From contig CM060986.1 of the NCBI GenBank assembly GCA_030765065.1, forward strand, positions 136,927,142 through 136,991,141: a stretch of DNA of 64,000 bases, in the 5' to 3' direction. The notes beneath the pieces were generated by a model. It was not told the DNA's origin and did not search any database. It saw nothing but the letters and a program-made list of their open reading frames with translations. This stretch comes from Deroplatys truncata (Eukaryota > Arthropoda > Insecta > Mantodea > Mantidae). The position numbers and the translations under genes are program-made. Positions 46,108-58,030 of this stretch are shown in pieces (position 1 is the stretch's first letter; each line of letters opens with the position of its first letter).

Positions 46108-46962
46108 AATCTGATATGTTACACTCACATGACTTTCTCTACTCTTGTACAAACTATTTTTACAAAGGCTTATTCTCCATATGCTTCATGTTAATCAAGA
46201 TATCGAGATGTTAATCTTATTGCTAATTTTCTTATAGATGCAAGGGGAATTGCTAGCCTTTAACCGATAGTCAAATATTTTAAGAGTTGGTTGCCATGTG
46301 GAGTATTCCATTCTCTTTGCATTACCAGGACAAAAAAAATGAATAACAAATTTGAGAAAAAGTATAAGTATTGGAAAATTTAAGGGAATAACAAGCAATA
46401 TCTCGAAAACGGTTCACCCAACCAAAAAAATGTATATGACAATAAATTGTGTATTTTAATGCGATCTACATTTTTTGTATAGTAAAATTTTGTCTATCTC
46501 TTATGGCTTACCAGTTATGCAAAAATCGTTCAGAATGAAGAATACTTTTGGAGACATTCCCAGAAAGTTTGAGATATACATTTCATTTGTCATGAAAATA
46601 TCTTAAACATATGATATTTTAATCAAAATCGTTAGAAGCCATTTTTTGAGAAAATTAAAATTTTCGAAAAATGTTCCATGTAAAGTGTAATCTGGGGTGG
46701 GGGATTTTCTTGAAAACCTTCATGTCACTTCTCTGGAAGATACTAAAGCTAAATACCAAGTTTGGTGTGTATCCGACTGTTCGTTTCTGAGTTATGCTGT
46801 TCACAGACATACAGACAGACACACACACGGACATCCTTCCAAAAATGCTTTTTTTTGGATTCAGGGGTCTCAAAACATGTATTTCTGGTGAAATCTCAGT
46901 ATCGAATTTTTGGGTGGAATACAATACTTCCACTACTTACTTTACGTAGTAGAGAAAGTAAA

Positions 46963-46964
<2 letters not shown>
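46108..46964 (+). repeat. R1 repeat, near-complete, with GAAA expansion at its 3' end
   Basis: It runs from tctgatatgttacactcaca to cgtagtagagaaagtaaaa. The 3' terminal gaaagtaaaaagaaa has grown into a long (GAAA)n tract. It lies within the area of the Penelope-like remnant. Confidence 0.92.
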
Positions 46965-47034
<70 letters not shown>

Positions 47035-47037
47035 AAA
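46963..47037 (+). repeat. (GAAA)n microsatellite at the R1 end
   Basis: About 18 GAAA units begin exactly at the element's last bases, so the tract grew from the end of R1. Confidence 0.95.
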
Positions 47038-47197
47038 AAACCACGTCAGTTAAAAAGCCATATATAACAAATACACTGGACAAAATAATAGATGATATTC
47101 ACATTCCAAAAGTGAAATACTAAAAATCATCAGAAATGACACAAAGATATATTTTGGAATTTACAGGAAGCCAACCCAATCTGAAAATTATACTATA

Positions 47198-48035
47198 AAT
47201 CTGATGTGTTTCACTCACATGACTTTCTCTACCCTTGTACAAACTATTTTTACAAATCCTTATTCTCCATCTACTTCATGTTAACCTTATTGCTAATTTT
47301 CTTGTAAGTGCAAGGGGAATATGATAGGTTTTAAGCAATAGTCAAATCTTGTAAGAGCTTGGTTGCTATGTGGAGCATTCCATTCTCTTTGCCTGTCCAG
47401 GACTTAAAAAAGAAAGAATAACGAATTCCCATTTGAGAAAAAAGTATAAATACTGGAAAATTCAAACAAATAACAAGGAATATCTCCAAAATGGTTCACT
47501 AAAAAGAAAAAGAAAATGTATGACAAATTGTTGTTTTAACAAGAACTACATTTTTTGTGTAGTAAAATTTTGTCTATCTCTACGGTTGACCAGTTATGCA
47601 AGTCATTCAGAATGAAGAGGAATTTTGGGGACATTCCCGGAAAATTCAAGATATACATTTCATTTGCCATGAAAATATCTTAAACATATGATATTTTAAT
47701 CAAAATCATTAGAGCCATTTTTGAGAAAATCAAAACGTTCAAAAAATGTTCCATGTAAGGGATAGTCTGGGGTGGAGGGATTTTGTTGAAAATCTTCATG
47801 TCGCATCCTTGGGAGACGCTAAACTCAAATACCAAATTTGGTATTTATCTGACTTTTTGTTTTTGAGTTATACTGTTCACAGACAGACACAAACACACAT
47901 GCACACATGGACACGTTTCCAAAAATGCTTTATTTGGATTCATGGTATCTCAAAACATGTATTTCTGGTGAAATCTCGGTTTTGAATTTTTGGGTGGATT
48001 GCAACACTTCCTTTACTTACTACACATAGCAGAGA
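47198..48035 (+). repeat. R1 repeat inserted in the Penelope-like element
   Basis: It starts tctgatgtgtttcactcaca and ends cacatagcagagaaag. It is somewhat more diverged than the copy just upstream. It interrupts a reverse transcriptase reading, so R1 moved after that element arrived. Confidence 0.9.
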
Positions 48036-48385
48036 AAGAAAAAAATGAAAGCTATAACCCAGTATCATGTAAACATGCAATAATAAACAGCCTTACACAC
48101 AGACTAGTAAATCTAACCATGGATCAAGTGGAATTTAACAAAGAACTTAAAAACCACAATTCACATTGCAGAATAAAACGGATACAACAGAAGCCTTGCT
48201 TACATGAAGATAAATAAAGCAAAGCAATAGAATGCCATAAAAGAAATAAGCACACACACCACGGGAAAGAATAGTAATAAACATTCAGAAGGTTCACTTA
48301 CCACCCTAAGCATTTACAAAGTTCAAAAAGATCTTTAGAGAACAAAATATTATCTTGGCTCCCATAAAGATACTCACTAAGCAAC

Positions 48386-48826
48386 TTGCTAAATTTGAAA
48401 ACAAAGGATGAGGTTTCACCAGAAAATAGATCTGGAGTACACCAAATCAGCTTTATGGATTATGAAAAGTTCTGCATAGGACAAACCAAAAGAAGTCTAA
48501 AAGCCAGAACCAAAGAACACTTCAGAAATATTGAATTAAAACAAGAAGACCAGTCAGTAGTAACATTTCACTTTTGGAATGAAAATCATAACCTAGACCC
48601 AAGCCCAAAACTACTCAAAAGCATGACAGGGCACAATGAACTTGCAACATGGGAAAGCATTTTAATATGGAAGCATAAAGACTGGCTAATAAAGTATGAA
48701 ATTCTGTCAGCTGACACCTTAGTGATGAAGTTCATCGTTCCACTGGCAGAGAGAAGGCTGCAATCAACTACAGGCAGCAAAGACAGTCAGGCACTCAAGG
48801 TTGAAAATGGAAGCAACGGTTATTGA
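48386..48826 (+). CDS. GIY-YIG endonuclease domain of a Penelope-like element
   Basis: The open frame has 146 codons. SGVHQISFMDYEKFCIGQTK corresponds to the GIY and YIG motifs in altered form (GVH and CIG), followed by RSLKARTKEH with the conserved Arg. Then come FHFWNENHN (conserved His/Asn block of this family) and LATWESILIWKHKDWLIKYE. In Penelope-like elements this C-terminal domain nicks the target DNA. The Tyr in YIG is replaced by Cys, so activity is doubtful. The frame is still open although the upstream reverse transcriptase is interrupted. Confidence 0.85.
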   Translation: MLNLKTKDEVSPENRSGVHQISFMDYEKFCIGQTKRSLKARTKEHFRNIELKQEDQSVVTFHFWNENHNLDPSPKLLKSMTGHNELATWESILIWKHKDWLIKYEILSADTLVMKFIVPLAERRLQSTTGSKDSQALKVENGSNGY

Positions 48827-49110
48827 AACTCAAAAATTAAAGTGTAAGTGATGGGTCAAAAAAATGACTCCACAAATGTACATTAATGCTACTAAATTCC
48901 TTTATACATCAATTAATTAGAGATATGGTTTGTTGGTCTACATGGGGAGGATATTATTAATGATAATGGAGAGATTTTAACTGGATTTTGCAAGCAGCAT
49001 ACATTTAAAATATTAAATGAGTTTTAGGGACATAAAAGATATTCATAAATTCACCTGACATCAAGATACATTGAATATTAAGTCTTTTTAGGATTAATTA
49101 ATTGTAAAAA

Positions 49111-49700
49111 AAAAAAAAAAAAAGAGAGAGATGAAAATTAATGAAGTTATTAAAATTCCTTTTCCTTTTAAAAATAAGTACATTAATAATGAAATAGATG
49201 AAAATATATCAGAAATAAAGGGACCATATTGTAATCTAGAGTGTTTGAAGTATGAAAGCACTTCACAGTTATAAAATATAATTCCAGACATGGAGTTTAA
49301 AAGAAATTAACAATTATATGAATATTTAATCACTATAATTTCATGAACAGCAAAATAATGACTTAGAGAATATGAGATAAAAAATACTGTATTAATGGAA
49401 TCAAGAAATTGAAAAAAGATATAAAGGATACGAAACTGAATTACCTAAAATGGCTATATGTTGGATAAATTAAGATAAAATTAATTATAAATGTACATAG
49501 GTAAAAGCAAGAAAAAGGCAGAAAGAGCAATTTTTGGCATGTTATACTCACATTACTTTTTCTATCCACTTTCATTTATTTTGGCAAGGCAAGTCAAGGT
49601 AGGACAGGGTATGCCTTGCATCACCTAATGTTCTCTTATTTATGCTGGCAATATAACTCATATTCACATTAGGTCTTCTTATCACACTGTTCACCATAAC
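49111..49700. other. No recognised gene; possible R1 5' fragment
   Basis: The words tgttatactcacattacttt at about 49540-49565 resemble the first 40 bases of R1. The remainder is AT-rich and unassigned; the left LTR of the following Gypsy element is expected here but I could not delimit it. Confidence 0.35.
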
Positions 49701-49823
49701 ACACGATTTAGGGAAATGTTTTGGTCAAGCTTATTGCTAGGTGTGCACTGTGTTAGAAGTTCTACTTTTAGGCCTTGCTGTCAAAATGTGTTTTGGAACA
49801 ACAGGTATTCTCATTTGTTATAC

Positions 49824-49841
49824 TGGTATCAGAAGTGGGAT
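49824..49841 (+). promoter_or_regulatory. Primer binding site of the Gypsy-type element (tRNA-Leu-like)
   Basis: TGGTATCAGAAGTGGGAT differs by one base from the complement of an animal tRNA-Leu 3' end. It is placed directly after an LTR-like end (ggtattctcatttgttatac), which resembles the right LTR end at 54670-54690. Confidence 0.7.
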
Positions 49842-51802
49842 GTAAAATCCAAGATGGTGGAAATGCTTAAAACAGTATTGGCCAAAATGGAGAAGATGGA
49901 GATGGGAATGAAATCCGAAATGGAAGAGATGAAGGCGAAAATGGAATCCAGAATGGATAAGATGGGAAGTGAAATAACGACAATGAATTCAACAATGGGT
50001 AAAATGTAGATAGAAATGTCCAAGATGAAGATGGAGCTATCGACAAAAATTAACAAACAACTGGCTGTTGTGGAGAAAGATATGGAAGAGCTCAGCGGAA
50101 AGATGAAAGACCTTGGCCAATGCATTAATGCACTGGGCTAAGCACCCTGGAGGACTTTGGGGAACAGCTTAGCTCCTGGAAGGAAGAGTTGACGATAACG
50201 CCAAGGAAATGAATGCCATAGTGGAAGAAATACTTAGCGAAAGGCTTAAGAATTTGAAGGTTGCAACGGCAGGTCCTGACACAACATCTGCGTGCGTCAA
50301 GCCACCAAAATACGACAAAACGTCAACTTTCGAAGTCTTTCGCCGACAATTCGCTTAAGTCGCCGCCCACAACCTATGGTCTGCAGAGGGGGAAGCCGCA
50401 CAGCTGATTGCCAGCCTCCAAGGACAGGCGGCATAAGTTCTGAATGCGGTTCCGACGTCGGCGGTGTCCGCATCTGGGAGGCCCTCGAAAACCGGTTCGG
50501 GAACCATCGCTTGGCCGCAGCCTATCGTAGTCAGCTCAAGTCAAGGTTGCAACAGCAAAGGGAGAAGCTGTTGAGTTCGCCCTTGCAACTGAATAATTGG
50601 TGAACAAGGCCTGATGAACCTCCCACCCAGTCACGTGTCCCAGGAAGCTGGCTACTCCTTTGTTGACGGTGATGTGACGCCAAGACACGACAGGGTCTGA
50701 TGCTCGGCGATTACAAGACCATCAACGAGGCGCTAACGACCACGTTAAGGATGGAGGCGGCCAAGGTAACAGATGTCTCCACCTCAAACACCACGAGTAA
50801 TCGATATGATGGTAACGAAGGATCAACTCAGGGATGTCGACGAAGATCTCCAAGTAGAGTGTGGCCATCCAGGACAGCTAGTAAATGATTGTCCACACCA
50901 AGACGACAAGCAGGCGAGAAACGAGTAAGAACCAGCGTAGCACGTCGGGATTGCCATCGCCACTCGAGTGACATTGAGTGCCTTGGGAAGAAGAATGGAT
51001 GGTATCTTCCGGTACTAGTGGAAACAGGTGTAGCTGTGACGCAATTAGACATTACATTGCGAAGGGCTTACCGTCAAGGAAATCGAAACGGGTCCTACCA
51101 GTTAGTGGCAGCATTGGGCGATACCTTATCTGTGAAGGTCCTGCTGGAGTTGACCCTGGGGCGGAGCACTGTATATCTGTGAGAGTTCGTCGCGAGAGTA
51201 GCTGAGGATGTGATACTGGGACTAGATGCCCCAAGAGCCACGAGGCAATCGTTGTCGGCAAGAGTATTGCGGCTCGGCCGAGACGAGGTAACCACCTGGA
51301 GCCCCAACGAACATGCAGGTATCTGCAGTATAGACTTGACGGAGGATATCGTTGTGCCCGCAAGAAACAAAATGGTTGTGAAGATCGCTGGAAGACCAGC
51401 GATCCAGGAACCTGATTTTGGACCGGAAGACGCCATTGAATGGATTTGCGTGGCCAGGGCATTGTTACCTTGCTGGGAGGAAGTGCCTGTGAGACTGTTG
51501 AATCCACTGGACACCGATCGAGAATACAGGTCGGAATAGAGTTTGGAAATGTGAGCCAGCTGCGAGTGTATCGCCGTGCGACGGATACGAGGAGCCAACA
51601 GCATCGCAAGATCTGGGGTCCCGGCTGGAAGACTTATGAAGAGGGCGGCCGACTATCTGACCGCGGCACAACTGGAGGGGATTCGGCATCTACTTAGACA
51701 ATACCAATCTGTCTTCAGGCAAGAGGATGGCGATTACGGTCGCACCGATCCAGTACTTCACCACGTCGACACTGGAGATGCCTATTTCGGCACACCGATG
51801 GC

Positions 51803-51860
51803 GCTGATATGATCCTGGCAATTGACAAACAAAATATTTATTTAAGATATTTATCTCAAA
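51803..51860 (+). mobile_element. S4 SINE 3' tail fragment in the Gypsy relic
   Basis: The words gcgctgatatgatcctggca and aaacaaaatatt match the 3' part of the S4 SINE at 60.7 kb (there on the minus strand). It interrupts the gap between protease and reverse transcriptase. Confidence 0.65.
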
Positions 51861-52650
51861 CGCCCCACCCATCCGGCAACCACTAAGACATGTTCCTCTG
51901 GCGAAGCAAACGGAGGTATGAAACATGCTGGACATGGGATCTAGGGGGATTATCAAACAGTCCGACAGCTCTTGGTGGTCCCCTGTAGTCCTGGTGAAGA
52001 AGAAAGGCTTCGTGGACTATGGCAAGTTGAATGCTGTCACCCGAAAGGACCGTTTTCCCTTACTCCTAATTGGCGACACACTGGACACTCTTGCTAATGC
52101 CTAGAGATTCTCCACCCTGGACCTGAAATCAGGATACTGGCAAGTGGCTTTAGATCCCTGAGACAAGGAGAAGATTGCATTCCCGACAGGCCAAGGGCTT
52201 TGGCAATTTACAGTTATGCTCTTTGACCTCTGCAATGCGCCAACTACTTTTCGGCGCCTAATGTAATCAATGATGAGAGGATCGACTTACGACACCTACC
52301 TGTTATACCTGGACATCGTCGACATTGACAGCAATTTTGAACACCATCTCGAGAACCTGACCATGGTATTACAGAGACTGCAGGCAGCCAAACTGAAGCT
52401 GCACGCAGAAGTGCCACCTTTTCTGAAAGAAAGCAAACTACTTGAGCCACATAATCTCACCAACTGGTGACCACAATCCCGGAAAAGGCTCGAGATGTGA
52501 GACTGGCGTCGACCAAAAGATAAAGGAGAGTTGCGCAGTTTTCTGTGCCTATGCAGCTATCACGCTTCGTTAGAAATTTCTCCAACATCGCGAAGCCTCT
52601 CGCTCATCTGCCGGAAGAACACCGGTCTTACACGTGGACAGAAGAGGTCT

Positions 52651-52828
52651 TTTTTTTTTATTCATGGACTGCTGTGGTCCTTAGCGTCCCATTCTATATT
52701 GGGCGTGAAATACCGGCATTTTTGCTCAGAGGCCCCTTTATCAGGGCTGAGGTTCTTATACGTGCCCTAAATCTACGGCTTTACTTTCCTTTCAAAGGAA
52801 GCCATGAGAAGGATTTTTACGCTCGGAG
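52651..52828 (-). mobile_element. S2 SINE copy 5, truncated, in the Gypsy relic
   Basis: It starts with T-rich DNA and attcatggactgctgtggtcc, and continues with ggcgtgaaataccgg, ctttcaaaggaagcc and tttttacgctcgg. It splits the pol frame between the connection region and RNase H; about 25 codons of pol are missing at the junction. Confidence 0.85.
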
Positions 52829-54289
52829 GCGATTTTATCGTGGACACCGACGCCAACGATTGCGGCATTGAAGGCGTATTATTCTAGGTCCAGGATGGAC
52901 AGGAGCGCAATAGCGTACTACAGAAAGACGCTCTACAAGGCGGAGAGCTCCTGCGTTACCGGGCGGGAGCTGCTCCTGGCAGTGAAGGCGCTAAAACACT
53001 TCTATAAGTACCTGAACAGCCACCTGGCTATTGAGCTTATTCGGCCCAATAGGATTCACTGAAGATCAACGAAGGTGTGTTGTTCAGTTTGGGAGTTACC
53101 CGATGGGAAGACCCAGAGATAGAGACAGATAGAGATGATCCTTCCTCGGTGTAACGTGACGGAAGTACTGGAAGAACTACTTGCGGGACTTTGGGAGGAG
53201 GTCTTGGACACAACCGAACGATCGACAAGCTTTGACAAAGGTACTACTGACTGAGACTACGGGCAGACGCTAAGAGGCGGCGCTGCCAATGTCATGTGTG
53301 CGGGGAGTCGCGGCCAACAGACTAGGAGCCGGGATCACATGCATTAGTATAACGTGGGAGCACCCTTCGAATGCATCTCCATCGACACAGCTGTACCATT
53401 CCCTGTGTCCACCAAGGGTAACAAGTATCTGCTGGTCATAGATTACTTCAAGTGGCCGGATGTGTACACCATTCCTAACCAGGAGGCCAAAACAATCGCG
53501 GAGTGCCTCGTGGAAGAACTGTTCTGCCGCTTTGGGGTACAATTATAAACATACAGCGATTAGGGTACCAACTTCGAGTCGAGCCTGATGAGAGAAGCAC
53601 TGGAGCGATTTGGAATGCACAAAATACGTACAACATCCCTCCACCCGAGATGTCAGGATGCCGTTTTTTGTTAGTCTACTGCTCTTCAACGCACTACACT
53701 ACCGGTTGACGCCAGCCAGCTCGGTCTTCGGCAAGGAATTTCGTCTCCCGCGGCCTGATGTTCGAGAGCCACCTGGGGCGGAACAGCCAGCAATCGACTA
53801 TGTGGAGAATAAAGTGGACGACGTGCACGAGATGATTCTTAACACATCCAGGTAGCGAGCAAAGAGATGAAAACCCATTATTACCGGCAAGTTAACAGCC
53901 AAGGTTTCCAGCAGGGTGATCTGTGTGACTAAATCGCCCTACTCAGACCAAGGGGCGTTGCCCCAAGCTTCAACGACCATGGCAAGGGCCGCACCTCGTA
54001 GTGAAAAGGATCAATGATGTAATCTACCGCACCCAGGGGCTGCCCCGAGTGAAGATGTTGGTGGTACAACTGGATTGTCTAGCTCGCTATGGCAGCTTTG
54101 GTCGGGACGACCAGCCTTTAGGAAGGAGCAGTGTGACTGCGCGTGAGATGTTACCAGCAGTCTCTGGTGAGCGCATCCGGGCTCGGCCATTGGGTGGGGT
54201 TAATGGCCGGTTCCCTTCAGAATAGCCTGTGCAACCAACCCATTAGGTTCCGTTTCCCAGTGGTTTGGACAATTACTTCTCCATATTGA

Positions 54290-54690
54290 TCTACAAAAAA
54301 AAATTTCAAGTAGACAGATATGCTAGAAATTTTTTAATTTTTTTAAAACTTTTAACTTTAAACTTTAAAAAACATTAAATAAAACAACGGAACACATCAA
54401 ACCATATGCTCCTTTCGGCCGTTTCTAGTAGCTTCTGCTTCTAGAACATTCTGCTTTGTATGCAGGGCATATATAAGGGGTTGCTTTTGTACGAACAGTG
54501 AGTTAAGAAACTACAGAGTGAAGAAGTTCAGAGTTTGGACACTTAAGGGTGTCAGTTCAGTTGTGAGTTCAGCTAAGTTTGGTTCAGAGTGTGTGCAAAC
54601 AGTGATTCAAGTGTAACGTGTTGCTGTGCTGAGTGACTAAATGGGAAATAAAGTTGTTTTGTAGCAACGGTTTTCTCATTTCTTACAATA
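54290..54690 (+). repeat. Right LTR of the Gypsy-type element (approximate)
   Basis: It contains a TATA box (catatataagg, near 54467), an AATAAA (ggaaataaagttg, near 54645) and the end ttttctcatttcttaca. The ending parallels the DNA just before the primer site at 49824. A short stretch after the end (atataagggcattgcttttg, 54689-54708) repeats the TATA region of the LTR. Confidence 0.55.
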
Positions 54691-54699
54691 TATAAGGGC

Positions 54700-55432
54700 A
54701 TTGCTTTTGCACAAAAAGTGATTTGTATACATAACTGTATATGGATTCACAAACAGCAGCATCTGAAAAATATGTTTTGAACCTATAATAATGGAGGGGA
54801 AAAAACACCACCATTAACAATAAAGCAGCAACAGTTTGGCATTAGTTTTGCTAGGTTTCAGTACCGCTCATTACTGAGCTTATTTATTAACATATCTTGA
54901 ATGTGGTATGTTCACTATTTTTATATTCAACCCTGCAACTGATTCTGGATTTTTAATCAAATTGTTACAGCTATTAATGGGCAAGATTGAAAATAATTAG
55001 CATGTCTTGGCACATTTGTAGTCACTAATGTGCAGCGAAGTGCTGTGGTATACACTTACAGACCTGTGCTAACACAAGATTAAATGGTAGTGCTCCCTTT
55101 CCATAAAAAGGGAGTAGAAGATTATGGCTTTAACCTTTAAGTGCCTACATCCATTATATTGAATATTCACTTATAAATCAGTTTGCTGCTAAATAAAAGA
55201 CAACTGCAACAAACCTTTAGCTTTGGAGTATTTTCTACATTTATTGCTACATGTTTCAGGAGTTTGTTTAAATTTATGAATATTAACAAGACCTATAATA
55301 AATAAAAAGTGTACAATATCCTTGATGCTGTTTTGATTTAAATGCAAATATATCACCACAGAACTACTATTAGTTCCAATAAAATTCATGCATAACCATC
55401 AGCATTTACTTTACATGGACCCATCCCATCCA
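54700..55432. other. No recognised gene; possible 3' UTR of the minus-strand exon
   Basis: AT-rich. An AATAAA on the minus strand (TTTATT at 55240-55245) lies 188 bp downstream of the stop codon at 55433, so part of this stretch may be its 3' UTR. Confidence 0.4.
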
Positions 55433-55528
55433 TTACCGTATGGTTGTACCACAGTGAGGACGTGAATCTAGATAACCTTCAACCTGTAAGTCTTGGTGAC
55501 TAATTACTTGATACATAAGCCAACTGGG
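55433..55528 (-). CDS. Possible last exon of an unknown gene
   Basis: The minus strand has an acceptor-like ttatctggtttacag ending at 55529. It is followed by 31 codons starting PSWLMYQVISHQDLQVEG and ending DSRPHCGTTIR, then TAA (55433-55435). The exon is exactly 32 codons long including the stop, in phase 0. A poly(A) signal lies 188 bp downstream. The composition is protein-like, unlike the AT-rich surroundings. I do not recognise the protein. No upstream partner exon was identified, though phase-0 exons of the gene at 61.4-62.2 kb would be compatible. Confidence 0.4.
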   Translation of the reverse strand, partial: PSWLMYQVISHQDLQVEGYLDSRPHCGTTIR

Positions 55529-55859
55529 CTGTAAACCAGATAACATGTAGCAATAGCTTTTAACCACACAAATAGTTATGAAAAATGAAAATCTGCTTTT
55601 GGTTAAAAATAAATTTGGACTAAAAAAGTAATTATTCCTGAAAAAAAAAATTGTAGTTACATTCTCAGCCGACAGTTGTTGTTTTTTCCTTTCTACGTTT
55701 TTGTTGTTATTTTTCTTCCTTAACTGGCAGAAGAAACTGAAGAAATAAATGTTTAAAAACGGGTCATTATATGCTGGCGTTGAAATTGTATAATTGAAAT
55801 TGTATTTCCACAACTGAATGGTGACAGCATTTAAAAAAATGATTTAAGGATAAAAAATT

Positions 55860-56366
55860 CAGACAACTAACATGGATATCTCAGAAATGGCTGATGCAAA
55901 AAAAAGAAGTTATTTGTGGTAAATTGCATGTTTTGTATGTAGTATGGGTTTATCTCATGGTTTACCAGTTATACAAAATTCATTCACCAGCTATTCCCTG
56001 ACAAGCCATACATTTTGTTCAGTAAGTATCTTAATTTTATGGAACTTCTATTGAAATAATTAAGAGCCAATTTTGAGAAAATAAAAAATAATGAAATGTT
56101 TCATATAAAGTATAGTTTGAGGTGGGGGAGTTTTCTTGAAAAATCTTCATGTTACAACAAGATTCTGAACTGAAATAGCAATTGGTATTTGTCCAACATT
56201 TTGAGTTATGTCATTTCTCTCTCTCTCTCACACACATTTTCCTATAAGTGCTTTTCTTGGATTCAGGGGAGCTTAAAACATGTATTTCTGGTAAAATCTC
56301 AATATCACATTTTTGGGTGGAATGCAATACTTCACCTGCCTACTACTGTGGTAGATAAAGTAAAAA
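55860..56366 (+). repeat. R1 repeat, 5'-truncated, diverged
   Basis: It begins at atctcagaaatggctgatgc (the block 'atctcgaaaatggttcactc' in other copies) and ends gtggtagataaagtaaaaag. The CA site here has become (CT)n plus (CA)n at about 56215-56237. Confidence 0.85.
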
Positions 56367-57119
56367 GGGGGATTACAGCACTATTTTCATTGGTTATGAG
56401 CATTTATAATCTGTGACACAAAGTTTTGAAATAGGAATTATACACAGAGAGCAGGAAAGAAAATATTAAAAAGAGGAAAAGAACAATTAAAAATGCCATC
56501 ATAAAATGTACTCAAGCTCTACTGGCACCAAGCTGTCTTGCTTATCAACGGGTAGGCAGGATGTCCTGTTTCCTCACTTAAAACTGCAAAATTATATTAG
56601 TAGGACATGACATCTGATGTCAAGTGGTTAGATGTTTTAAAGAAGTGGTTTAAATTTGAGATTCAATTCCTTAACTTATGCATACACTTTATGCCAAATA
56701 TGCATAATCAGCAATAACTTTTCTCGTATTCCCTAAATCTTTAGCAAAGTTGAATTAAAGTAATTAAAATGTGATGCAACGGGCAAACTAATACCTTTGT
56801 TTTGCCAAGTAGTGAAAGAGAGTTAATGAACCTCTATTTCCCATCTGTTTAAAACCTATTTACATACATTTTCTTTTCAATACAATTTGAACATGCTCTT
56901 CCCTTTGGGATGTAATAGTTTTGTATTTTCTTTACAAAATACCCCTTCTCATCAGTTTTCAGCTGAAGCTGTAAGATTCTTCCCTAAATCATGATAGACA
57001 TTAGGAAACAAGCACAAATGGTAATACTGCTTAAAACAAATTTTAACCCAAGTTGTAACTACTTCTCTCACTAGCTGAAAGTTTCACTGCTGACCTAAAA
57101 TTAAACCAGCTGTGCTTGC
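56367..57119. other. No recognised gene
   Basis: AT-rich, no clear motif. Short minus-strand coding-like scraps near 56530-56590 could not be assigned. Confidence 0.35.
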
Positions 57120-58030
57120 TGTTACGAGGGTGAATTCCCATGTTTATACAGCAGCATGTGGCCTTGCATTATCATGCAGAAGAATCATATCTCAGAGCGG
57201 TTGCCAGCATTGTTTGTTGTAACATGTAGCTTTTGTGTTGACCAACAAATGACAGTAATAGGCTGCATTCACCGTCCTTCATTCATGCAGGAAATCCACC
57301 AGCAAAATCCCACATAGTTCCAAAAAACAGTTGCAAGCATTTTTCCAGCAGAAAGGCATGTGACTAAATGGGAACCTACAATTAGGGTCAATTTAAATTA
57401 ACCCTGAAATGACCATCATAATGTCCTCCAAACAAAACATGACTAATGACATTTACTTTCCCCCATAATATCAAGCAACTTTTATTCAAGACATTTCTTT
57501 CTACAACGCTTAGTTTTGGAGATATTGTACAGTCTCAACTTAAATGGTCCACCCTGTATAAGTCAGTAGTGACTCAAAAAATCATCTCCTTCCTCCTTGT
57601 AGCAATTCGGATGCTTTTGACAAACATGTTTTTTTGTTTCTCTGTGAGCAGACGAGTACACCTGGCAGACAATTTTGGAAATTAAGTTCATCATTGATGA
57701 TGCCTTGAACACTTCCAAAGCTTATTTCTTTGAGTGAAGAAATTTCAGCACTAAACTTCAACATGGTCATGCATGAATGTTGTCTGCAGTGATGCTTGTC
57801 CATGGTCATCTTTAGTGGGGCTTATTTTCCACTATTTCCTGTCCTGGCTTCATACACCTGGGTCGTTGAAAGGGTGGCTTTCCCAAACTGTGCATGGAGC
57901 CTTCTCAAAATTTCCGAAGCTTTGGTGCTTTCTTTTGCCAAAACCTTGATGATGAGCTGCGCAATGGACTTGTGTACCTATTGTTTGCTCATGGCATACT
58001 GAAGCAAGACATCCCACCAACATCCTCTCA
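57120..58030 (-). pseudogene. Mariner transposase relic
   Basis: The minus strand holds an N-terminal HTH (KASEILRRLHAQFGKATLST at about 57870-57930), a second helix region (AEISSLKEISFGSVQGIIND, 57690-57750) and ASELLQ before a decayed middle. The segment SHLVTCLSAGKMLATVFW and then LLVDFLHE follows (57270-57370). The second catalytic Asp is visible as LLHDNARPHAA near 57175. Many frame changes. No ends found. Confidence 0.75.

Larger units (their letters stand above)
47040..49110 (+). mobile_element. Penelope-like element remnant, split by R1
   Basis: The reverse transcriptase end is visible as FGIYRKPTQSENYT at about 47150-47195, then the R1 insertion (47198-48035), then INSLTHRLVNLTMDQVEFNK at about 48080-48140. 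These are in the usual order of Penelope proteins. A GIY-YIG endonuclease ORF follows (48386-48826), then an AT-rich 3' region with an A tract at 49108. The 5' part is missing or lies beyond the upstream R1 copy. Confidence 0.82.
49842..54690 (+). pseudogene. Gypsy-type LTR retrotransposon, decayed gag-pol
   Basis: Coding order is gag, protease, reverse transcriptase, RNase H, integrase, with stops and frameshifts throughout. Gag: Met/Lys/Glu-rich coiled coil at 49854-50007, then YDKTSTFEVFRRQF (near 50310) and a knuckle remnant CGHPGQLVNDC (near 50865). Reverse transcriptase: SSWWSPVVLVKKK (51970), FSTLDLKSGYWQVALDP (52090-52160) and LLYLDIV (52300), where the second catalytic Asp of YLDD is lost. 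RNase H start: DTDANDCGI (52845). Integrase core: APFECISIDTAVPF to YLLVIDYFKWPDVYTIP (53360-53480). Nested SINE pieces lie at 51803-51860 and 52651-52828. The right LTR lies in the last ~400 bp. The element is old and inactive. Confidence 0.88.

Noticed and set aside
46762..47067. Lys/Glu-rich open frame at the end of an R1 copy
   Set aside because: It is a translation of the (GAAA)n tract and of R1 sequence.
49716..50009. Met/Lys/Glu-rich open frame as a separate host gene
   Set aside because: It lies right after the primer binding site and before the gag core and pol of a Gypsy-type element, so it is the decayed start of gag.
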